7,571 nucleotides of DNA. Origin: Candidatus Woesearchaeota archaeon. GTDB taxonomy: Archaea; Nanobdellota; Nanobdellia; Woesearchaeales; GW2011-AR4. The stretch is from the NCBI GenBank assembly GCA_030631975.1, contig DAOVKD010000020.1, positions 1 to 7,571 on the forward strand. Reading direction: 5' to 3'. The position numbers and the translations under genes are program-made. Shown piece by piece: positions 1 through 5,216 of this stretch (position 1 is the first letter of the stretch; each line of letters begins with the position of its first letter). The notes beneath the pieces were generated by a model. The model ran no database searches. It worked only from the letters and a program-made list of their open reading frames with translations, and was not told the origin of the DNA.

Positions 1-160
1 AGTGGTTTTTGATGTCCCAGAGGGATACAAAAAAACATGAAATGTTTTTTCGTACTCAAAATTCCACTTGTTGATGGGTTGTTTTTGAGCACACAAAATT
101 CCAGTTGCATGTTGTACTGGTATCCAAACCACTTATCATAGGATAAGTGGAATTTTGTTG
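1..160. repeat. Palindrome-rich non-coding region upstream of EndoQ
   Basis: No credible gene is seen here. The stretch holds many inverted repeats: AGTGGTTT (1-8) with AAACCACT (126-133); GGATAC (23-28) with GTATCC (120-125); a 9-bp hairpin AAAAAACAT/ATGTTTTTT (30-38/42-50, GAA loop); a 12-bp perfect pair AAAATTCCACTT/AAGTGGAATTTT (58-69/145-156); and a 9-bp hairpin CCACTTATC/GATAAGTGG (129-137/142-150). Some arms are shared, so the pairings exclude each other. The word CAAAATTCCANTTG occurs at 57-70 and 94-107, with a related inverted copy at 144-157. It lies upstream of the EndoQ TATA box, so it is unlikely to be that gene's leader. It could be a transposon-derived repeat, a binding-site cluster, or the 3' end of a transcript starting outside the window. 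Confidence 0.6.
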
Positions 161-168
161 TTTAAAAA
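161..168 (+). promoter_or_regulatory. Archaeal TATA box for EndoQ
   Basis: TTTAAAAA begins 32 nt before the ATG at 193. This is the spacing expected for a leaderless archaeal transcript starting at or just before the start codon, and it matches the other genes in this window. It supports ATG 193 over the in-frame GTG at 184. Confidence 0.55.
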
Positions 169-192
169 ATATTATCAAACAGAGTGTTAAAA

Positions 193-1452
193 ATGAAAAT
201 AATCGCAGATTTGCACATCCATAGCAGGTATAGCAGAGCGTGCAGTAAAGAAATAAATATAAAAAATCTCGAAAAGTACTCAAAAATAAAAGGTGTGGGT
301 CTTCTTGGAACTGGTGACTTTACTCATCCACAATGGATAAAAGAGATAAAAGAGGAATTAAAAGATGATGATAATGGAATACTTTATACTGGAACAGGAT
401 TTCCTTTTGTTTTGCAGACAGAAGTTTCTTTGATATATACAGATAAAGGGAAAGGGAGAAGGGTACATAACGTTGTATTGGCCCCTAATTTAGGTGTTGT
501 AGATCAGATTACAGAATACCTTCTAAAACATGGTCGTGTGGATTATGACGGAAGACCTATTTTTAAGATCACTTGTCCTGATTTTACAGAGTCCCTAAAG
601 AAAATTTCAAAAGATATAGAAATAATTCCAGCTCATGTATGGACGCCATGGTTCTCTTTATTTGGAAGCATGTCTGGATTTGACTCAGTTGAGGAAGCAT
701 TTGACGACCAAAGCAAGAACATTTACGCTCTTGAAACAGGCCTCAGCAGCGATCCTGCAATGAACTGGCGCCTTTCTCAGCTCGATAAGTATTCTCTTGT
801 CAGCAATTCTGATGCGCACAGCTTCTGGCCCTGGCGTATTGGGAGAGAAGCAAATGTTTTTGATATTGAACTAACTTACGGCAATCTAATAAACGCTATA
901 AGAAACAAAAAAGGGTTTCTAAACACTATTGAAGTTGACCCAAACTACGGCAAGTACCATTTAGACGGCCACAGGGCATGCAATGTCTGCATGAATCCAA
1001 AAGAATCTTTGAAAAACAAGAACATCTGCCCTAAATGCAAAAGAGATTTAACAATAGGAGTCTTGCATAGGGTAGAGGAACTTGCAGACAGGGATGAAGG
1101 CTTTAAGCCTAAAGCTGCTGTGCTATTTAAATCCTTAATTCCCTTATCAGAAATTTTATCACATTTGCTTGGTTCTGGCATTGCATCAAGAAAAGTATGG
1201 CAGGAATACAATAATCTGGTTAATAATTTTAATTCAGAGTTTGATGTTCTTTTGGAAGCAAAAAGAGAAGATCTAACCAAAGCCAGCAATGAAAAAATTG
1301 CAGACGCAATAATAAGAGCAAGGGAAGGAAAAATAAGGATAAAACCAGGTTATGATGGTGTTTATGGGGAGCCGATTTTTGAAAACAACGTAAACAATGG
1401 AAAAGAGGAAATTAAAGAAAATAAACAACAAGGCTTAAACAAGTTTTTCTGA
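193..1452 (+). CDS. endoQ: Endonuclease Q (PHP-domain DNA repair endonuclease)
   Basis: A 419-aa protein of the EndoQ family (TIGR00375-type PHP protein). Known members nick DNA 5' of deaminated bases (hypoxanthine, uracil) and abasic sites. The PHP metal-site pattern is visible: D6-L-H8-I-H10 at the start, G41-D42-F-T-H45, H148 in a HVWTPW motif, and S-D207-A-H209 later. A zinc finger follows: C263-x2-C266 and C279-x2-C282. The last eight residues, QQGLNKFF, match the PCNA-interacting (PIP) box QxxhxxFF, so the protein is expected to dock on the sliding clamp; PCNA coupling is known for Thermococcales EndoQ. Length matches the family (about 400-425 aa). ATG 193 is preferred over GTG 184 because of the TATA spacing and because the PHP motif begins five residues in. 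It is monocistronic, with a convergent neighbour downstream. Confidence 0.93.
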   Translation: MKIIADLHIHSRYSRACSKEINIKNLEKYSKIKGVGLLGTGDFTHPQWIKEIKEELKDDDNGILYTGTGFPFVLQTEVSLIYTDKGKGRRVHNVVLAPNLGVVDQITEYLLKHGRVDYDGRPIFKITCPDFTESLKKISKDIEIIPAHVWTPWFSLFGSMSGFDSVEEAFDDQSKNIYALETGLSSDPAMNWRLSQLDKYSLVSNSDAHSFWPWRIGREANVFDIELTYGNLINAIRNKKGFLNTIEVDPNYGKYHLDGHRACNVCMNPKESLKNKNICPKCKRDLTIGVLHRVEELADRDEGFKPKAAVLFKSLIPLSEILSHLLGSGIASRKVWQEYNNLVNNFNSEFDVLLEAKREDLTKASNEKIADAIIRAREGKIRIKPGYDGVYGEPIFENNVNNGKEEIKENKQQGLNKFF

Positions 1453-1533
1453 TTGTTTATAAAATTTGAACAAAGTGAAAATTTTACTAAACTAGGAAAA
1501 TGTAAGGCATTTTCTGTTGTTTATAAAGTTTGA
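1453..1533. repeat. Imperfect direct repeat containing TTTATAAA
   Basis: TTGTTTATAAAATTTGA (1453-1469) recurs as TTGTTTATAAAGTTTGA (1517-1533), with 16 of 17 positions identical and a 64-bp period. A looser TTTACTAAA match follows each copy. The first copy begins directly after the EndoQ stop codon. Each copy contains a TATA-like TTTATAAA, but no gene follows, so promoter activity is only a possibility. Confidence 0.55.
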
Positions 1534-1565
1534 CACTTGTATTTCAATAATTTTAAACTTTACTA

Positions 1566-1611
1566 AAACCACTTTAGTGGTGCCAAAAATTTCAAAGAAA
1601 TTTTTGAGCAT
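1566..1611 (+). repeat. Stem-loop repeat element, copy A
   Basis: Two adjacent hairpins: ACCAC/GTGGT (1568-1572/1577-1581) and a perfect 9-bp CAAAAATTT/AAATTTTTG (1584-1592/1598-1606). The second extends by three pairs (TGC/GCA) around a bulged A at 1607. A related sequence occurs at 2839-2879 with the same order (ACCAC, GCCAAAAAT, TTTTTGAGCAT). Here it lies in a convergent spacer and could end transcription, but the duplicate elsewhere suggests a dispersed repeat family. Confidence 0.55.
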
Positions 1612-1613
1612 AG

Positions 1614-1737
1614 AGAAAATTTCACTATTCTAAATTAATTTATGAAATTTTCTTGTTGCTTTTTAAATTTCAATTGGAATAAAAATTGATACATTTTTTG
1701 TTTGTTTTAATTGAAATTAATGATAGCATACTCAAAA
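1614..1737. repeat. Nested inverted repeats in the convergent spacer
   Basis: The rest of the EndoQ to 274-aa-gene spacer (1453-1782, 330 bp) has no gene. It holds an 11-bp perfect inverted repeat AGAAAATTTCA/TGAAATTTTCT (1614-1624/1643-1653) whose loop contains the 12-bp palindrome TAAATTAATTTA (1631-1642). A 10-bp inverted repeat AATTTCAATT/AATTGAAATT follows (1666-1675/1709-1718). TTTTGAG (1602-1608) also pairs with CTCAAAA (1731-1737). Very high AT content makes some of this expected by chance; the 10-11-bp perfect pairs are less so. One or more may terminate the two facing transcripts. Confidence 0.5.
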
Positions 1738-1782
1738 GCTATACCGAGACAAATAAAAATTAGAATAAGTAATTACAGAGTT

Positions 1783-2607
1783 TTATTGTTTCTGGGCATT
1801 TGCAAGGTATCTTGTTAGCACATTTGACAATCCTGCAGCAGTTTCTGGTGTTAGCATCTGTGCTGCTCTTGCTGCTACAACAGGACTTTTCAAAAGATTA
1901 TAAACATCTATAATTGTTTGCGCGTCGCCTTCAGCGATTGAATACACTCCACGCAAGGCATTGCTGGGAATGCCAACGTCACTGCCGCCAGCGTCGAAGC
2001 CGGAAAGCTCAAAGACGCCCAGCCTAGAGGCCCGCACAATAGCACCGTCTTCTGTAATATGTTTTCTAACATATTCAGGATTTAAAACATAAATTTTTGT
2101 TTTTTTTACTCCTACATCAGCAAGCATCTTCATATTCTCTACAAAATCTTTTCCTTGGCCATATACTCTTTCTGCTAATGCTCTTTGAATTATCTTTAAA
2201 GTGTCATAATAATCAGAAGTATCAATTTCAAGATATTGCCATTCATCATTTTCTCCTTTTAATCCTAAATATAAAAGTTTAATCCTTAATGTGCTTTCTG
2301 CCTTAACAACAGCTTCAATATCTGCTTTAGGTGGAACATAATTTCCTGTCTTTATCAATTGCTTAGTTGCTTCTTCAATGTTTTTAAATATAAGGTTAGT
2401 ATCTCTATTTCCAAAATAAAGAACTGCATCGTCATCTTCAACCCTGTAAAGAGAGGAATCTGCTGTCCAGAACCCTTGTTTTCTTAATTTTAGATTACCT
2501 CTTCTTTCTTTAGTTATTTCAAAAGCATACTGTATTGTATTTGGGTCTAATTTTTGAAAGGTTTCAGCCAATGGCCCTTGCTCAGTTACTAATCCTTCTA
2601 ATGTCAT
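1783..2607 (-). CDS. Unrecognised 274-aa soluble protein
   Basis: I do not recognise this family. There is no signal peptide or membrane segment, and the sequence reads as a mixed alpha/beta soluble protein. Residues 100-180 alternate short strands and charged helices. Residues 185-230 are rich in glycine, alanine and serine (including FDAGGSDVG), and the last 45 residues look like alanine-rich helices. Codon composition is uneven: bases 1921-2040 (about residues 190-229) are about 60% GC, against about 23-35% in flanking parts of the same gene. A TATA box sits 31 nt before the ATG, and no other start fits as well. It faces EndoQ tail to tail and is divergent from the 220-aa gene. Intact ORF length, its own promoter and protein-like composition make it a real gene. 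Confidence 0.85.
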   Translation of the reverse strand: MTLEGLVTEQGPLAETFQKLDPNTIQYAFEITKERRGNLKLRKQGFWTADSSLYRVEDDDAVLYFGNRDTNLIFKNIEEATKQLIKTGNYVPPKADIEAVVKAESTLRIKLLYLGLKGENDEWQYLEIDTSDYYDTLKIIQRALAERVYGQGKDFVENMKMLADVGVKKTKIYVLNPEYVRKHITEDGAIVRASRLGVFELSGFDAGGSDVGIPSNALRGVYSIAEGDAQTIIDVYNLLKSPVVAARAAQMLTPETAAGLSNVLTRYLANAQKQ

Positions 2608-2631
2608 TTTTAACTTAAAAAATAAGCTGGC

Positions 2632-2638
2632 TTATAAA
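2632..2638 (-). promoter_or_regulatory. TATA box for the 274-aa gene
   Basis: Reads TTTATAA on the minus strand, with its first base 31 nt before the ATG at 2607 and preceded by the purine-rich, BRE-like AGAAAGA. The spacing implies a leaderless transcript. Confidence 0.65.
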
Positions 2639-2718
2639 TCTTTCTTTTTTTATAACTCTGGAGTAGTTATGATTTTCTTGGATTTTGACAAAATTAGGGT
2701 ATTGCCAAGCTTTTGACA

Positions 2719-2753
2719 GTGTTTTGCATAAAGTTTTTATGAAAGCAAAACAC
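2719..2753. repeat. Long hairpin in the divergent spacer
   Basis: GTGTTTTGC (2719-2727) pairs perfectly with GCAAAACAC (2745-2753). An inner stem CATAAA/TTTATG (2727-2732/2736-2741) stacks on it around a short purine bulge, giving about 14 base pairs. It lies between the two divergent promoters and outside both predicted transcripts. This suggests a DNA-level site (protein binding) or a remnant of a repeat. The rest of 2639-2838 has only weaker dyads: ATAACT/AGTTAT at 2654-2672 and the palindrome CAATTAATTG at 2815-2824. Confidence 0.5.
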
Positions 2754-2838
2754 AGTATTATTATTTTTCATTTTCTGAGTAAAATTTTATGATATAACGA
2801 ACTAAATTATTCATCAATTAATTGTTATGGTAGTTATG

Positions 2839-2879
2839 AAACCACCTTGCTTGGCGCCAAAAATTTTATTTTTGAGCAT
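2839..2879 (+). repeat. Stem-loop repeat element, copy B
   Basis: Related to copy A at 1566-1611. It keeps AAACCAC, then GCCAAAAATTT and TTTTTGAGCAT in the same order. The second hairpin is kept as CAAAAAT/ATTTTTG (2858-2864/2868-2874), with the same bulged A (2875) followed by outer GC/GC pairs. The loop is shorter (TTT) and the first hairpin has decayed. It ends about 30 bp before the TATA box of the 220-aa gene. Confidence 0.5.
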
Positions 2880-2909
2880 TTATTGTTTTTTAATCTTATT
2901 TCCGACAAA

Positions 2910-2917
2910 TTTAAATA
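2910..2917 (+). promoter_or_regulatory. TATA box for the 220-aa gene
   Basis: TTTAAATA begins 31 nt before ATG 2941 and is preceded by the BRE-like CGACAAA. This spacing selects ATG 2941 as the start rather than the upstream in-frame ATG at 2827, which lies before the promoter. Confidence 0.65.
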
Positions 2918-2940
2918 TATTCTGTTATATAATTGCATTT

Positions 2941-3603
2941 ATGAACAACATATTACTGGCTTCTATCGACAAAAGAGCAGTCAATACTTTCAGAAAAGAC
3001 CTTCTGCAGATGTTGAGAATAGGAAATGAAATTGACAGGTATTACGCAGAATCAAATTCAGACATAGACACTTGCATGGAAAAATTCAATTCTCTGGTTA
3101 AGATTTTCAACAAGAAATACAGGGACATAAAGATGAGGATAGTTAAAAAAACAAATGAAGTTAACCTGAAGATACTCCTGAACGAAAAAAGCGTAAGAGA
3201 CTGTTTTGAGAATGCAGCATCAAAAATTACCGGCGTACAATCAATAGGAACATCTAACTTTGGCGCCGCTGTTGTTTCAAACGCAGAAGCCTTCTCTAGT
3301 GAACTTGAAAAAACTAAAAGCAAATTATGCATTGCATACTACAATCCGCAAACAGGAACAAGCAACATTTTTTTGCAGTTTGATAAAAAAGAAAAAAAGG
3401 TAGAGCTTGTTTATGAGCTGAAAGAAATTGAAAATGAGCCAAGCCCTGAGTTTCAATTATCAGCTTATTACGCGCTAAACCAGCCATACAATAAAAAAAT
3501 AAACCTGCATGATGAAGGCGCTACTTTGGGATTTTCAGAAGTGCCAAGCCATGTTAAGAAAGCAGATTACTTCAGAAAATTTGATCCTCATATAACTGAA
3601 TAA
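2941..3603 (+). CDS. Unrecognised 220-aa protein
   Basis: I do not recognise this family. It is a soluble, lysine-rich protein. Residues 10-70 look strongly helical (long charged helices, possible coiled coil). Residues 80-125 continue helical. Residues 128-165 read as beta strands (CIAYYNPQ, SNIFLQFD, VELVYEL), followed by an irregular C-terminal tail. No metal-binding cysteine clusters, P-loop or membrane segment is visible. The reading frame extends upstream to 2827, but those 38 residues are hydrophobic, AT-driven, overlap repeat copy B, and lie upstream of the TATA box, so I exclude them. It is followed after 40 bp by a separate promoter and the GNAT gene, so the two need not be co-transcribed. 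Confidence 0.82.
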   Translation: MNNILLASIDKRAVNTFRKDLLQMLRIGNEIDRYYAESNSDIDTCMEKFNSLVKIFNKKYRDIKMRIVKKTNEVNLKILLNEKSVRDCFENAASKITGVQSIGTSNFGAAVVSNAEAFSSELEKTKSKLCIAYYNPQTGTSNIFLQFDKKEKKVELVYELKEIENEPSPEFQLSAYYALNQPYNKKINLHDEGATLGFSEVPSHVKKADYFRKFDPHITE

Positions 3604-3614
3604 AAATTAATTTC

Positions 3615-3622
3615 TTTAAATA
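3615..3622 (+). promoter_or_regulatory. TATA box for the GNAT acetyltransferase gene
   Basis: TTTAAATA begins 29 nt before ATG 3644, giving the leaderless spacing seen throughout the window. It sits only 11 bp after the stop of the 220-aa gene, so the short spacer carries a promoter rather than a terminator. Confidence 0.6.
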
Positions 3623-3643
3623 ATGAAAATAGTTACATGAACA

Positions 3644-4081
3644 ATGGAAGTTTTAGAACCAAAAACAAAAGAAGAATTTGAGAAATATTATGATTTACGT
3701 TGGAGGCTATTAAGAAAACCTTGGAATCAGCCAAGAGGGAGTGAAAAAGATGAGTTAGAAAATCAAAGCATACATATCATGGTTACTGATGAAACTTCTA
3801 ATATTATTGGAGTTGGTAGGGGCCATTTCAATTCAAAAGATGAAGCGCAGATAAGATATATGGCAGTTGAAGAAAATCAACGGGGAAAAGGTATAGGAAG
3901 AGCTATATTGGAAGAATTGGAGAACAGATTAAGAGAAAAAAGAATAAAGTATATTGTATTAAATGCAAGAGAACCTACAATTAATTTCTATAAAAGATAT
4001 GGATATAATATTATTGAAAAAGCACACATTTTATTTGATTCTATTTCTCATTTCAAGATGAGAAAAGATTTAAAATATTAG
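3644..4081 (+). CDS. GNAT-family N-acetyltransferase
   Basis: A 145-aa single-domain GNAT protein, expected to transfer an acetyl group from acetyl-CoA to an amine; the substrate cannot be read from sequence. Motif A is clear: a strand ending IRYMAVEE, then Q79-R80-G81-K82-G83-I84-G85, the pyrophosphate-binding Q/RxxGxG/A loop, followed by a helix. Motif B appears as LNARE (106-110) and FYKRYGY (115-121), typical of the C-terminal strand-helix-strand. Length is normal for the family. The tail FDSISHFKMRK resembles GNATs that end in a final strand with a HxxM/K-type motif. The last 4 bp overlap the convergent HTH regulator gene. It has its own TATA box, so it may be expressed independently of the gene upstream. 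Confidence 0.88.
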   Translation: MEVLEPKTKEEFEKYYDLRWRLLRKPWNQPRGSEKDELENQSIHIMVTDETSNIIGVGRGHFNSKDEAQIRYMAVEENQRGKGIGRAILEELENRLREKRIKYIVLNAREPTINFYKRYGYNIIEKAHILFDSISHFKMRKDLKY

Positions 4082-4941
4082 AATTCCTTCAAAAACTTTA
4101 TCAATTCATTAGCTTTTTCAAATTCTAAAAATTCTTCTTTTGTAACAGCAGGAATATCTTTTGGCTTTTTCTTTTTAAAAATAACCAAATTGTCTGCATC
4201 TAACAACCTTGACAATGATGAAAAATCAGGTCTTTCCTTGTCCCCTACCTTTGTAAGTATAAGCTCATCATCTTTCTTTGCAATTATATCAAAAGGAGTT
4301 TTGTTTGTGTCAGAAGCCTCAAAACCCAAATCAATGTATTTTTTTGAAAAATCAGAGCTGTATCTGCTCTCTATCTTATTATTTCCTGAAAAGATATTAA
4401 TTTCATTAAAAACCTCGTTGCCAAATAAATTATAAATTTTTGTTGCTCTGCCTATTGTTATCTCAGAGTCTCCTTTCTCATACTTATCTATCATCCTGCT
4501 TGTGACTCCAACTTTTTTTGACAGATAATTTAGTGAATAGCCTTTTTCTTCCCTTTTTTCCCTTAGCTTGTTGCCGGCTATAGAAACAGTAAAGCCTGCC
4601 TGTGTTCTTTTAACAAACGGAAATTTATTTCTAATAGAACTGATAAAGGTGTTAAAGTTCAATGTGTATAAGTTAAATCTTGTATAAAGAACATTGTCTT
4701 CCAGCTTATTGCCTGCCTTTTCTGCAATTATAACGGGTATAGCACTTATGTAGGATGAGATAGTATCCATTGCATTTGTATATTCCCTAGTTACTGCATT
4801 AGCGTCCTCCAGAACCTTTATCAGGAGTATTTTATCCTGCTTCCTTGCAAGTAAATCAAAGCACGTTCTCGTAAGTGTCTTTACCGTAAAACCATCCTTA
4901 AGAAGAAATATTCCTAACTTATCAATAAGACCCCTCTTCAT
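4078..4941 (-). CDS. Archaeal HTH-type transcriptional regulator (COG1395-like)
   Basis: A 287-aa protein with a Cro/CI (XRE)-type helix-turn-helix at about residues 125-175: KLREKREEKG, then YSLNYLSKKVGVTSRMIDKY and an EKG turn. This arrangement matches the archaeal 'putative HTH-type transcriptional regulatory protein' family. The HTH is flanked by two similar segments. G17-F18...F28-D29-L-L-A...L39-L-I-K42-V43 aligns without gaps to G206-F207...F217-D218-I-I-A...I228-L-T-K231-V232. Both resemble a degenerate restriction-endonuclease-like core (D and K kept, second acid not evident), so an internal duplication is likely. Such domains probably serve binding or dimerisation rather than cleavage; that is inference. 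A 17-bp dyad next to its TATA box suggests autoregulation. Its stop codon overlaps that of the GNAT gene. Confidence 0.85.
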   Translation of the reverse strand: MKRGLIDKLGIFLLKDGFTVKTLTRTCFDLLARKQDKILLIKVLEDANAVTREYTNAMDTISSYISAIPVIIAEKAGNKLEDNVLYTRFNLYTLNFNTFISSIRNKFPFVKRTQAGFTVSIAGNKLREKREEKGYSLNYLSKKVGVTSRMIDKYEKGDSEITIGRATKIYNLFGNEVFNEINIFSGNNKIESRYSSDFSKKYIDLGFEASDTNKTPFDIIAKKDDELILTKVGDKERPDFSSLSRLLDADNLVIFKKKKPKDIPAVTKEEFLEFEKANELIKFLKEF

Positions 4942-4961
4942 TACTATAGCAGTTCCTATTT

Positions 4962-4969
4962 TTTTTAAA
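4962..4969 (-). promoter_or_regulatory. TATA box for the HTH regulator
   Basis: The minus strand reads TTTAAAAA within a longer T5A8 tract. Its first base is 28 nt before the ATG at 4941, consistent with the other leaderless promoters here. Confidence 0.5.
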
Positions 4970-4974
4970 AAGGT

Positions 4975-4991
4975 TTTGGAAATTTTCCAAA
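4975..4991. promoter_or_regulatory. Operator-like perfect dyad beside the HTH promoter
   Basis: TTTGGAAA (4975-4982) and TTTCCAAA (4984-4991) form a perfect 8-bp inverted repeat around one central base. GGT and ACC lie just outside, offset by one base. On the minus strand it ends six bases upstream of the HTH gene's TATA box, overlapping the BRE position. A dimeric regulator bound here would block TFB/TBP. The adjacent Cro/CI-type gene is the natural candidate, making this a possible autoregulatory site. Confidence 0.5.
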
Positions 4992-4992
4992 T

Positions 4993-5024
4993 ACCCTGGA
5001 AAAATAGAATATTTTTCGCTGGGT
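4993..5024. repeat. Hairpin upstream of the operator-like dyad
   Basis: GAAAAATA/TATTTTTC (4999-5006/5010-5017) is a perfect 8-bp stem with a GAA loop. It is extended across an internal loop by ACCC/GGGT (4993-4996/5021-5024). Its role is unknown; it lies outside both predicted transcripts of this divergent spacer. Bases 5025-5063 show nothing further. Confidence 0.45.
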
Positions 5025-5063
5025 TTCTGTTTGGTGATTATTTAGTTTTCTAAATTTTTATTG

Positions 5064-5199
5064 TATAGTGGAGGAAGTAAATAATTGATCAATAATTCAG
5101 CCACTATGTTCGAGAACACAAACTATTTTCAATCTATAAAACTTGTTTTATGCTTGAAAATTGCAAATTTTCATTGAATTTTTTGTGTTCTCCACTATA
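5064..5199. mobile_element. MITE-like 136-bp element with 10-bp terminal inverted repeats
   Basis: The ends are TATAGTGGAG (5064-5073) and CTCCACTATA (5190-5199), a perfect 10-bp inverted repeat. Directly outside lie TTTTTATTG (5055-5063) and TTTTAATTG (5200-5208), identical in 8 of 9 positions, as a decayed target duplication would be. Inside, GAGAACACAAA/TTTGTGTTCTC (5112-5122/5182-5192) and TTCAAT/ATTGAA (5128-5133/5173-5178) form an arm closing two hairpins: ATAAAAC/GTTTTAT (5136-5151) and GAAAATT/AATTTTC (5156-5172). This would be a three-way junction. There is no ORF, so it would be non-autonomous. The AT-rich flanks make the duplication less decisive than in the next element. Confidence 0.5.
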
Positions 5200-5216
5200 T
5201 TTTAATTGATGAGCAT

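Noticed and set aside
184..192. GTG start for EndoQ three codons upstream
   Set aside because: TATA spacing would be only 23 nt, and the family N-terminus fits ATG 193.
56..283. Minus-strand 75-aa open frame over the upstream repeat region
   Set aside because: Cysteine- and phenylalanine-rich low-complexity translation from AT-rich palindromic DNA. It overlaps the EndoQ promoter and N-terminus antisense.
945..1289. Minus-strand 114-aa frame inside EndoQ
   Set aside because: Overlaps the conserved zinc finger region antisense; low-complexity leucine/serine-rich shadow.
2827..2940. N-terminal extension of the 220-aa protein resembling a signal peptide
   Set aside because: It lies upstream of the TATA box and overlaps the stem-loop repeat. 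The hydrophobic residues come from T-rich non-coding sequence.
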